From CAZDHT01 sp964505325 (GTDB lineage: Bacteria; Planctomycetota; PUPC01), in NCBI GenBank assembly GCA_964505325.1, contig CAZDHT010000283.1, positions 1 to 6,484 of the forward strand: a stretch of DNA of 6,484 nucleotides, in the 5' to 3' direction. Positions 1 through 5,616 of the stretch are shown here, in pieces. The position numbers and the translations under genes were made by a program. The notes under the pieces are model-generated. The model was given only the letters and a program-made list of their open reading frames with translations. It made no database searches and was not told the DNA's origin. Every line of letters begins with the position of its first letter. Position 1 is the stretch's first letter.

Positions 1-1989
1 TTGCAGGACCTCTCGGCAATCTGGGCGCCGGAGGAGCGGATCTCGAACTCGAAGCTGGCGCTGTTCCGCGTTCTCCGCGAGCGGATGATGCGTCCGGATC
101 GGGCGCGGCACTGCCTGGACATTGCCGACGCGCCGGGCCGGGGCATCGTCCGCAAGCTGCTCCGGTCTGAGAAGGTATCGCAGTCGGTCGCGGTGCTCGC
201 CGCCAGTTCTTCGGCCCGGCCGAAATCCGTTCAGGAGACGCGCGAGGTCGTCTCGGATCTCGCGGCGATGGGCCTGGTCTGCGTCGAGCCCGAGAAGAGG
301 TGGGAGACCTACGGCTCGGCGCGGGTCTCCATCCCAGCCGAGCTGGTCGATTCGCTTCGGCAGGCCACGGGGATCGACGGCCGGTTCTGGCAGGAGATTC
401 TGAGTCTCGCCGACTATCTCGCTGCGCTGCCCGAGAAGGAGCTGACCCAGAGGCTGAGACAGATCGGGGTGCCCTGCGACGAGCAGACGCCGGTCGAGAC
501 CATCGCGTCGCAGCTTGCCGACTCGGAATGTTGCCGGAAGAGGCTGGCCGCGCTTTCCTCGCCGCTGCGCGAGCTGATCCTGTCGGCGGTGCGTGGCTGC
601 GCCGGGATTGTGCCCGTCGAGCGACTGGGGGAGCAGCGCGTCGAACTGCCCGAAGTGAATGAGCCTGTTCTCGCCCAATGGCGAAACGAACTGGAGGCCA
701 ACTTGATTGGCACTATCGGTGACGTCTCGCTGCTCGACTACGGGATCGACTTGGATGGTAAGGTACTGGCGGTGTTCGCCGAGGTGGTCGAGGCGTTGCT
801 GTCCGCACCTTCGGGCGATGCGGTCAAGCTTCCCGATCCCGTCGGCCCGGACTTCCTGCTGGACCTGTCGGAGCTGATCTCGTCGGTGCGCGAGTCGGGG
901 GCGAAGCTGAAGGCCTCCGGCGCGCTCACGGCGGCGGCGTCGGACCGGATCATCGCCAAGCTGAACCGGCGGGAGTTGCCGCTAATCGGCGCGTACGACC
1001 TGCTCGAGCTGCGCCTGGTCTGCGCGGAGAAGCTGGGGCTGATCGAGCGCGCCGGCAGCGCCCTCGAGGTACGGCGCACGGCATGGGAATGGGAGCGCCG
1101 CTCGTACGAGGAGAAGGCGGCGGACCTGTTTGGATTGATCGGCTTCGCCGTCCCGACGCCGCGCTCGAGACACCATCACGATGGCCTGTGCGAGATCGCG
1201 CGCAGCGCGCTGTGCTCGATGAAGCCCGGCGAGTGGCGTGGCGGCGGCTCGCTCGCGAACATCACCCTGCGGCGCTACCTTGCGACGCTCGAATCGTCCG
1301 ACCTTCGCGCGAAGATATCCGACGCTGTGCACCAGGTGGAGCACTATGTCCTGCCACCGTTTCCCGGGCTCAGACAGCTCGGAGCCGACGTGCGCGAAGC
1401 CGTGGTGATGGAGGCGTACGCGATGGGGATACTCGACCTGGCGGTAGAGCGTGACCGGGTGGTGGCAGAACGGCTCGGTGAGTTCGGCACCGTCGCGGCG
1501 GGCGCCGCGCCGACGCAACAGGCGGCGGGCAAGCTGATCGCGACGCCGGACTTCGAGGTGATTATTCTGCCGGAGGGAGACACGACGCGGCTTCGCTACG
1601 AGGCGGGGCAGTTCGCCGGCCGGGAGAAGTTCGAGCAGACGTACCACCTGCGAATCACCAGGGAACGCGTCGAGGAGGCCGTGGTTCGCGGGCTGGCCGC
1701 GGAGGAGATGTCGCGAGTCCTGCTGGAGCATTCGGACACGGGCACCGTGCCGCAGAACGTCGAGTACTCGATCCGCGGCTGGGCCGAACGGGTGCGCGTG
1801 GCGACGGCCGAGCACGTGGTCGTGCTGGAGCTCCCCGACGAGAAGCTGTTGAACGTTGTCGCGGAACTGCCGGCGATGAAGGGCCTCATCGTGCGGCGCA
1901 TCTCTCCGACCGCACTGGCGCTGAGGGAATGGCCCAGCGACCGGGGTCTTCTGGCCAACCTGCGCCGGCTCGGCGTATACGTTCGGTAG
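1..1989 (+). CDS. Helicase-associated (XPB/Ssl2-like) domain protein, possibly 5'-partial
   Basis: A 662-codon frame runs from the first base (TTG) to TAG at 1987-1989. Because it is open at the window edge, the real start may lie upstream, and I see no ribosome binding site that can be tested. The clearest family signal is C-terminal. Around residues 510-640 are 'TPDFEV' (515-520), 'YHLRITRERV' (548-557), 'TVPQNVEYSIRGWAE' (582-596) and 'LIVRRISPTALAL' (629-641). This is the pattern of the Helicase_C_3 / XPB-Ssl2 N-terminal-like domain (PF13625): a 'pD..v..p' strand, a helix pair and 'lP..v...l..W'. The rest is mainly helical, with winged-helix-like stretches near residues 20-110 and 190-260. 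I see no Walker A or DEAD/DEAH box, so it is not itself a helicase. Proteins of this type are often encoded beside an XPB-like DEAD/DEAH helicase; none is downstream here. A role in DNA transactions is inference. No membrane segment or signal peptide is visible. Confidence 0.75.
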   Translation: MQDLSAIWAPEERISNSKLALFRVLRERMMRPDRARHCLDIADAPGRGIVRKLLRSEKVSQSVAVLAASSSARPKSVQETREVVSDLAAMGLVCVEPEKRWETYGSARVSIPAELVDSLRQATGIDGRFWQEILSLADYLAALPEKELTQRLRQIGVPCDEQTPVETIASQLADSECCRKRLAALSSPLRELILSAVRGCAGIVPVERLGEQRVELPEVNEPVLAQWRNELEANLIGTIGDVSLLDYGIDLDGKVLAVFAEVVEALLSAPSGDAVKLPDPVGPDFLLDLSELISSVRESGAKLKASGALTAAASDRIIAKLNRRELPLIGAYDLLELRLVCAEKLGLIERAGSALEVRRTAWEWERRSYEEKAADLFGLIGFAVPTPRSRHHHDGLCEIARSALCSMKPGEWRGGGSLANITLRRYLATLESSDLRAKISDAVHQVEHYVLPPFPGLRQLGADVREAVVMEAYAMGILDLAVERDRVVAERLGEFGTVAAGAAPTQQAAGKLIATPDFEVIILPEGDTTRLRYEAGQFAGREKFEQTYHLRITRERVEEAVVRGLAAEEMSRVLLEHSDTGTVPQNVEYSIRGWAERVRVATAEHVVVLELPDEKLLNVVAELPAMKGLIVRRISPTALALREWPSDRGLLANLRRLGVYVR

Positions 1990-2021
1990 GGCTTGGAAAG
2001 TCATTCGAACCGGCTCGCGTT

Positions 2022-2027
2022 AGGAGG
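2022..2027 (+). promoter_or_regulatory. Ribosome binding site of the small lipoprotein gene
   Basis: A perfect AGGAGG lies 7 nt before ATG 2035. It decides the start in favour of 2035 over the in-frame TTG at 1993, which would put 14 polar residues before the signal peptide and has no such site. Confidence 0.8.
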
Positions 2028-2034
2028 AAGATGT

Positions 2035-2385
2035 ATGCGAAGAGCTGTCCTGCTGTGTGCAGTGTGTGTATTGCCGTGCTTGGCTGCGGGATGTGTCACG
2101 CACAGTGCAGGGATCGCGCCGGCGACCCGGCCGCTCGCGCCCGGCGGGTTCGTCACGATGAACCAGGCGTCGGGCACGTCGTGGGGCTTCAACCTGCTGG
2201 GGATTCCGTTCTCGCAGGCGAGAACGGCATCCGCTCTGGAGGACGCGCTGCAAGACGGCGGCGGCGACGCGCTCATCCAGGTTACCGTGGACAACAGCGA
2301 CTACTACCTGCTGATCATGTACCTGCAGCGCGTCAAGGTGGAAGGCCGAGCCGTCAGGATGACAAGGCCGACCCCGACGCCGTAG
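2035..2385 (+). CDS. Small predicted lipoprotein of unknown function
   Basis: The product has 116 residues. Residues 1-20 form a lipoprotein signal peptide: two arginines after Met, a hydrophobic core, and the lipobox LAAGC with Cys20 as the predicted lipidated residue, so export and membrane anchoring are likely. The signal peptide also carries Cys8, Cys11 and Cys15, which is unusual. The mature part (about 97 residues) starts with a Pro/Ala/Thr-rich linker. It then has a compact alpha/beta segment with 'GIPFSQA', 'GGGDALIQVTVDN' and a final strand 'VKVEGRAVRM', ending in Pro/Thr residues. The 'GDALI.V.VD ... V.G.AV' layout recalls small bacterial lipoprotein families such as DUF6567 or TRL-like proteins, but I cannot assign one. 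The start is supported by a perfect AGGAGG. It lies 45 nt after the helicase-associated gene, so it may be read through from it. A hairpin at 2407-2429 follows its stop codon. Confidence 0.8.
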   Translation: MRRAVLLCAVCVLPCLAAGCVTHSAGIAPATRPLAPGGFVTMNQASGTSWGFNLLGIPFSQARTASALEDALQDGGGDALIQVTVDNSDYYLLIMYLQRVKVEGRAVRMTRPTPTP

Positions 2386-2406
2386 CCGGGCCTGCTGCTC
2401 GCCTCT

Positions 2407-2429
2407 CGCCCGCCGCGATTGCGCGGGCG
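2407..2429 (+). terminator. GC-rich hairpin after the lipoprotein gene, weak terminator candidate
   Basis: CGCCCGC (2407-2413) pairs perfectly with GCGGGCG (2423-2429) around a 9-nt loop, 21 nt after the lipoprotein stop. No T-run follows, so it is not a classical intrinsic terminator. It could mark an mRNA 3' end or help Rho-dependent termination. In sequence this GC-rich, a 7-bp stem can also arise by chance. Confidence 0.3.
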
Positions 2430-2467
2430 GAGCCCCTCCCCCGGCGCCAATGCCGCACGAAGAAGGG

Positions 2468-2497
2468 TTGCAATTCTGCGCCGAGACGGGACAATAT
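2468..2497 (+). promoter_or_regulatory. Possible sigma70-type promoter of the MBL-fold gene
   Basis: TTGCAA (2468-2473) and CAATAT (2492-2497) are 18 nt apart, in a locally AT-richer patch of otherwise GC-rich DNA. Transcription would begin near 2504 and give a leader of about 20 nt before the GTG at 2527. The matches to consensus are partial (4 of 6 and 3 of 6), so this is only a candidate. Confidence 0.3.
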
Positions 2498-2513
2498 GCG
2501 CTCCTGCGGCTCT

Positions 2514-2521
2514 GAAGGAGG
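2514..2521 (+). promoter_or_regulatory. Ribosome binding site of the MBL-fold hydrolase gene
   Basis: GAAGGAGG ends 5 nt before the in-frame GTG at 2527. It places the start there rather than at upstream in-frame codons, which would add an Arg/Ala-rich stretch translated from the intergenic hairpin region. Confidence 0.8.
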
Positions 2522-2526
2522 ACCGT

Positions 2527-3201
2527 GTGGACATCGAGGAGAGACACCGGCCGCTGAAGGTGGATGTCCTGACCGTCGGGCCGATGCAGACAACCTGCTA
2601 CATCGCGTCGGACAAGGCGACCGACGAAATGATGGTCGTGGATCCCGGCGACGACCGGGACCTGGTGGTCGAGTCCATCCGTATGACCGGCGGCCGGCCG
2701 AAGTACATCGTCAACACGCACGGTCACGCCGACCACATCGCGGGGAACGCGCAGTTGAAGGAGCTGTATCCCGACGCGCAAGTCTGCGTCCACCCCGAAG
2801 ACGCCGAGCTGCTGGTGAAGCCGGCGAAGAACCTTTCGATGTTTTTCGGTGGAGCGGTCAAGTCACCCCCGGCGGACCGCCTCCTGAACGAGGGGGACGC
2901 CGTCTCGCTCGGCGGCAACACGTTCACCGTGATTCATCTGCCCGGCCACACGAAGGGCGGGATCGGGCTCTACTGGTCGGGGACGGACTCGGTCGCGGGG
3001 CTGGTGTTCAGCGGCGATGCCCTGTTCGCGGGGGGCATCGGTCGCACCGACTTCCCCGGCGGCGACGAGCAGGCGCTCCGCACCGCCATACGGGAAAAGC
3101 TTCTGACCCTCCCCGACGACACGCTCGTTCTGCCCGGGCACGGGCCCGCCACCACCATCGGGCGCGAAAAGCAGACAAACCCGTTTTTCACGGCGGAGTG
3201 A
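2527..3201 (+). CDS. MBL-fold metallo-hydrolase, glyoxalase II type (YcbL/GloC-like)
   Basis: The product is 224 residues from a GTG start with a strong ribosome binding site. All metal ligands of the glyoxalase II-type metallo-beta-lactamase fold are present: HGHADH (His65, His67, Asp69, His70), His141 in 'PGHTKGG', Asp164 in 'FSGDALF' and His205 in 'LPGHGPATT'. 'GRTDFPGGD' (172-180) and the C-terminal 'REKQTNPFF' also match the single-domain YcbL/GloC group. E. coli YcbL has the same order of motifs and a similar length. The separate C-terminal helical domain that binds glutathione in GloB is absent. Family members hydrolyse thioesters such as S-lactoylglutathione, but the true substrate here is unknown, especially if the organism lacks glutathione. 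A dinuclear zinc or zinc/iron site in the cytoplasm is expected; no signal peptide is seen. A persulfide dioxygenase is less likely given the full hydrolase ligand set. The gene is probably transcribed from its own promoter or read through from the left. Confidence 0.92.
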   Translation: MDIEERHRPLKVDVLTVGPMQTTCYIASDKATDEMMVVDPGDDRDLVVESIRMTGGRPKYIVNTHGHADHIAGNAQLKELYPDAQVCVHPEDAELLVKPAKNLSMFFGGAVKSPPADRLLNEGDAVSLGGNTFTVIHLPGHTKGGIGLYWSGTDSVAGLVFSGDALFAGGIGRTDFPGGDEQALRTAIREKLLTLPDDTLVLPGHGPATTIGREKQTNPFFTAE

Positions 3202-3212
3202 ATTGGTAAGAT
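3185..3212 (+). promoter_or_regulatory. Possible promoter before the DUF1844 gene
   Basis: TTTTCA (3185-3190) and TAAGAT (3207-3212) are 16 nt apart, each matching consensus at 4 of 6 positions. The site overlaps the end of the MBL-fold gene and would leave an untranslated leader of about 70 nt. The remainder of the 3202-3288 gap is GC-rich and shows only a 12-bp perfect palindrome at 3259-3270, probably chance. Confidence 0.3.
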
Positions 3213-3288
3213 GGATGCGGCGATTTGACGGCGTGGGCTGCGGCTCGGGCTCGGCCATCCGCGGCCGCGGGACACGAGGAGACGCACG

Positions 3289-3630
3289 ATGACCGAGAAG
3301 AAAGTGGATCACGAGTGGAAAAAGAAGGCCCGCGAAGAGAAGGAACAGCTCGCCAAGGAGGTCGAGAATCGCTCCCAGGGCGAGCCGCCGCCGGCGTCGC
3401 TTGCGTTGATCGTTTCCTCGTTCATGGCGCAGGCGCTGATCGCCTTGGGGGAGATGCAGAACCCGGTTGACGGCAAGCGGGCCCGCGACCTCGAGGCGGC
3501 CAAGTTCAGCATCGACATGCTTCAGGTGCTCGACGACAAGACCCAGGGCAATCTGACCGACGACGAGTCGAAGATGCTGCAGGATGCGTTGTACGACCTG
3601 CGCATGCGGTATGTCCGGGCCAGTTCCTGA
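3289..3630 (+). CDS. DUF1844 domain-containing protein
   Basis: The product has 113 residues. GAGGAG at 3276-3281, 7 nt before ATG 3289, supports the start. Residues 1-25 are a highly charged Lys/Glu-rich helix. Residues 34-113 match DUF1844: 'PPASLALIVSSFMAQALIALG' is the hallmark hydrophobic helix (about 34-54), followed by 'NPVDG' and the amphipathic stretch 'AAKFSIDMLQVLDDKT' (about 69-84). It closes with 'LTDDESKMLQDALYDLRMRY', a helical tail. DUF1844 proteins are small, all-helical and of unknown function, and are known from Planctomycetota, Acidobacteriota, Verrucomicrobiota and some proteobacterial relatives. Length and motif order are normal for the family. The hydrophobic helix might be a membrane or partner contact; that is inference. 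The gene sits 87 nt after the MBL-fold gene and 75 nt before the small membrane gene, with a strong hairpin in between. Confidence 0.9.
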   Translation: MTEKKVDHEWKKKAREEKEQLAKEVENRSQGEPPPASLALIVSSFMAQALIALGEMQNPVDGKRARDLEAAKFSIDMLQVLDDKTQGNLTDDESKMLQDALYDLRMRYVRASS

Positions 3631-3647
3631 CAGGGGGGCAAGTGAAT

Positions 3648-3688
3648 CGGACGATCCGCGTCACCGAGGCCGGTGAGCGGGATCGCCG
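3648..3688 (+). promoter_or_regulatory. Strong imperfect RNA hairpin between the DUF1844 and membrane protein genes
   Basis: The core stem pairs 3652-3666 with 3671-3685 around the 4-nt loop AGGC. TCACCG/CGGTGA, GC/GC and CGATCC/GGATCG form 14 base pairs with single-base bulges at G3660 and G3679. CGG 3648-3650 can add three more pairs with CCG 3686-3688, leaving A3651 bulged. No T-run follows. The last paired bases touch the ribosome binding site GGAAAGGAG (3688-3696). It could attenuate transcription, set relative expression of the two genes, or protect or process the mRNA; which of these is open. Confidence 0.5.
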
Positions 3689-3696
3689 GAAAGGAG
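3688..3696 (+). promoter_or_regulatory. Ribosome binding site of the small membrane protein gene
   Basis: GGAAAGGAG ends 9 nt before ATG 3706. It directly abuts the other in-frame ATG (3697), leaving no spacing for that codon, so 3706 is the better start. The in-frame GTG at 3673 lies inside the hairpin. Confidence 0.65.
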
Positions 3697-3705
3697 ATGT
3701 CGCTC

Positions 3706-3987
3706 ATGTGCCTCTTGCTTTCTCTGCTTCCGGCAACCTTCTGGGTGGTTCTGGCGTACGTCGTGTTCTTCCTGGCAAACCGGTCCGAGGGGACGCGGAA
3801 GGCGCTCGGCCGCGTGCTGGGCATCTGGCTGATCGGCCTGACCGCGTGCTTCTTGATCTTCGGCGCCTTCGTTCAGTTCGTCGGGACCTGTCCGGTCCAG
3901 CGCGGGATCGTCACCATGCTCACCGGAGAACGTCCCGTGCCTGTGTACCCGGTGCAAACGCCGGGAGCGGCGCGGCGAAGCTTCTGA
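3706..3987 (+). CDS. Small two-helix membrane protein of unknown function
   Basis: The product has 93 residues from ATG 3706. It has two clear hydrophobic segments: residues about 2-23 (Leu/Val/Phe-rich, starting 'MCLLLSLLPATFW') and about 35-57 ('LGIWLIGLTACFLIFGAF'). A short positively charged loop (Arg/Lys, residues 25-34) joins them. The positive-inside rule places this loop in the cytoplasm, so both ends would face outwards. The C-terminal 35 residues are hydrophilic and Pro/Arg-rich, with one Cys ('GTCPVQRG'). I recognise no family. Third codon positions are mostly G or C, like the neighbours, which supports a real gene over the overlapping frame starting at 3642. It ends 4 nt before tadA and so is probably cotranscribed, perhaps translationally coupled, with it. 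The functional link to tadA is not evident. Confidence 0.75.
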   Translation: MCLLLSLLPATFWVVLAYVVFFLANRSEGTRKALGRVLGIWLIGLTACFLIFGAFVQFVGTCPVQRGIVTMLTGERPVPVYPVQTPGAARRSF

Positions 3988-3991
3988 GCGA

Positions 3992-4456
3992 ATGCACACG
4001 CAAAAGAGCGACGAAGAGTACATGGCCGAGGCGCTGCGCGAGGCGCGCCTGGCGCTCGACGCGGACGAGGTGCCGGTCGGCGCGGTGATCGTCCACAACG
4101 GCCAGGTGGCCGCCCGCGCCCACAACCAGCGCGAACTGCTGCGGGACCCGACCGCCCACGCCGAGATGATCGCCATCACCCAGGCCGCGGAGCACGTCGG
4201 CAACTGGCGGCTCGAGAACTGCACGATGTACGTGACGCTCGAGCCGTGTGCGATGTGCGCCGGGGCGATCGTGCTCGCCCGCATACCGAGGCTCGTGTTC
4301 GGCGCGGCGGACCCGAAAGCCGGGGCCGTCGGCTCGGTCTATGACATCCCGCGCGACCCCCGGCTCAACCACACCGTCGACGTGACGCGCGGCGTGCTGG
4401 AACAGGAGTGCGGCGAGATCCTGAGCGAGTTCTTCAGCGAAAAGAGACGGCAGTAG
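3992..4456 (+). CDS. tadA: tRNA-specific adenosine deaminase TadA
   Basis: The product has 154 residues, usual for TadA. The enzyme deaminates adenosine-34 to inosine in the anticodon of tRNA-Arg(ACG), needed to read CGU, CGC and CGA codons, and is essential in most bacteria. The zinc-dependent cytidine-deaminase signature is complete: HAE (His56, Ala57, Glu58, with Glu58 the proton shuttle) and PCAMC (Cys86 and Cys89 as zinc ligands). 'EVPVGAVIVHNG' (26-37), 'AHNQRELLRDPTAHAEM' (43-59), 'NWRLENCTMYVTLEP', 'VFGAADPKAGAVGS' and 'LNHTVDV' match E. coli and B. subtilis TadA closely, which separates it from guanine deaminase. The ATG at 3992 gives the usual N-terminus before the first helix; ATG 4022 is possible but would shorten it. 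The ribosome binding site is weak, consistent with coupling to the membrane gene ending 4 nt upstream. The glycosyltransferase starts 8 nt downstream. Confidence 0.97.
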   Translation: MHTQKSDEEYMAEALREARLALDADEVPVGAVIVHNGQVAARAHNQRELLRDPTAHAEMIAITQAAEHVGNWRLENCTMYVTLEPCAMCAGAIVLARIPRLVFGAADPKAGAVGSVYDIPRDPRLNHTVDVTRGVLEQECGEILSEFFSEKRRQ

Positions 4457-4464
4457 TAACCGGC

Positions 4465-5616
4465 ATGAGAATCCTTCAACTCATCACCGGGCTGGGGCAG
4501 GGCGGCGCGGAACAGATTGTGCTCGACCTGGCCAGCCGGCTCGACCGGCAGCGTTACCAGATGTCCGTCTGCTCGATTCTGGACGTCTCCGGCGAGCAGG
4601 GCGTTTACGTCGGCCGGCTGAAGGACGCCGGCGCCGACGTCCTGTCGTTGAACGTTACCGGCAAGCTCCAGCTCCGCCGCGCCCTGGCGCTGGAGAACCT
4701 GCTCCGCGGCGTCCGGCCCGACATCCTGCACTGTCACATGTTCCACGCCAACGTGCTCGGCCGCCGGATCGGGCACCGCGTCGGTATCTCCAACATCATT
4801 GCGACCGTGCACATCGCCGAGCGGCGATGGCGGCCGTGGCGCTTCTGGATGGAACGGCGCACGGACCCGCTCGGCACGATCACGGTCTGCGTCTCCGAGT
4901 CCGTGCGGGAGTTCCAGTCGAAGAAAACGCGGATTCCGCGCGACCGCTTCATCGTGATACCGAACGGGATCGACACGCACAGGTTCGCCGAGGCATCGCG
5001 CCCGCCGGACGAGGTGCGGGAGGAAATCGGCATCAAGCCCGGCGCGAAGGTCATCGGCAGCGTTGGCCGGCTCGACAAGCAGAAGGGACATCGTCACCTG
5101 ATCCGGGCGTTTGCCGCCATCGCCAAGGACGCGGGCGGCGTCGAACTCGTCATCGCGGGCGACGGCCCGGAACTGGGCATGCTTCGCTGGATGGCCGAGG
5201 GTGCCAAGTGCGACGACCGGGTCCATCTGATCGGCCGGCGCGACGACGTGCCCGACCTGCTACACGCGTTCGACGTGTTTGCGATGCCCTCGATGTACGA
5301 GGGGCTGCCGCTGGCGCTGATCGAGGCGATGGCGGCCGGCGTGCCGGTGGTGGCGTCGGCGGTGGACTCGATTCCCGAGGTGCTCGGCGCGGGGGAGGCC
5401 GGCGGCCGCGTGGGCCGGCTGGTTCCGCCCGGCAAACCCGCCAAACTGGCCGACGCCATCCGGGATGCGCTGGAAAACCCGTCGTCCGAACGTGTCGAGC
5501 GCGCACGGGCCCGCGCCCGCGAGAGGTACGACGTGGCGACGATGGTCGCGAAATATGCCGAGCTGTACGACTCGATCGGCCGTCAGACCGTCGACAGCCA
5601 GCCGCCGTCGGCGTAG
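4465..5616 (+). CDS. GT4-type (GT-B fold) glycosyltransferase
   Basis: The product has 383 residues. ATG 4465 gives the standard N-terminus of the family ('MRILQLITGLGQGGAEQ'), where the Gly-rich loop GQGGAE binds the donor; the in-frame upstream codon at 4408 lies inside tadA and adds nothing family-like. The acceptor domain spans about 1-175 ('HCHMFHANVLGR' 89-100, His116) and ends at 'IPNGID' (165-170). The donor domain spans about 195-365, with 'GRLDKQKGH' (201-209), 'IAGDGPE' (230-236) and 'GRRDDVPDLL' (257-266). It includes the retaining-enzyme motif E-x7-E (Glu279 and Glu287 in 'MYEGLPLALIEAMAAG'), followed by 'GVPVVAS' and 'PPGKP'. Such enzymes transfer a sugar from a nucleotide-sugar to lipid-linked or polysaccharide acceptors at the inner face of the cytoplasmic membrane, making capsule, O-antigen or other envelope glycans. 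Neither donor nor acceptor can be read from the sequence. The ribosome binding site is poor, and the 8-nt gap suggests coupling to tadA. Its 3' end overlaps the opposing dehydrogenase gene by 34 bp. Confidence 0.93.
   Translation: MRILQLITGLGQGGAEQIVLDLASRLDRQRYQMSVCSILDVSGEQGVYVGRLKDAGADVLSLNVTGKLQLRRALALENLLRGVRPDILHCHMFHANVLGRRIGHRVGISNIIATVHIAERRWRPWRFWMERRTDPLGTITVCVSESVREFQSKKTRIPRDRFIVIPNGIDTHRFAEASRPPDEVREEIGIKPGAKVIGSVGRLDKQKGHRHLIRAFAAIAKDAGGVELVIAGDGPELGMLRWMAEGAKCDDRVHLIGRRDDVPDLLHAFDVFAMPSMYEGLPLALIEAMAAGVPVVASAVDSIPEVLGAGEAGGRVGRLVPPGKPAKLADAIRDALENPSSERVERARARARERYDVATMVAKYAELYDSIGRQTVDSQPPSA

Noticed and set aside
982..2004. A 340-codon frame on the minus strand opposite the helicase-associated gene
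   Set aside because: Its product is rich in Arg, His, Gln and Leu with no domain pattern, typical of the antisense of a GC-rich gene.
1929..3209. A 426-codon plus-strand frame crossing three genes
   Set aside because: Its composition is dominated by Arg, Gly, Ala and Pro and it covers the lipoprotein and MBL-fold genes, which have correct ribosome binding sites and conserved motifs in their own frames.
3259..3270. Perfect 12-bp palindrome CCGCGGCCGCGG before the DUF1844 gene
   Set aside because: It is made only of G and C in very GC-rich DNA, occurs once, and has no promoter placed so that it would act as an operator.
3642..4088. A 148-codon plus-strand frame starting at GTG 3642 with an SD-like AGGGGGG just upstream
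   Set aside because: It overlaps the two-helix membrane gene and the first third of tadA in another frame, and its product is Arg/Ala-rich with no family features. Both genes it overlaps have better support. A very short leader peptide starting there cannot be fully excluded.
4457..4464. A small RNA or SRP RNA gene next to tadA, as seen in some bacteria
   Set aside because: Only 8 nt separate tadA from the glycosyltransferase and 4 nt separate it from the upstream gene, so there is no room.
4339..5226. A 295-codon minus-strand frame opposite tadA and the glycosyltransferase
   Set aside because: It has no recognisable motif and lies over two strongly supported genes on the other strand.
5583..5616. 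A possible bidirectional terminator between the convergent genes
   Set aside because: The genes overlap, and the only inverted repeats there are 4-6 bp with loops too small or absent and no T-run.
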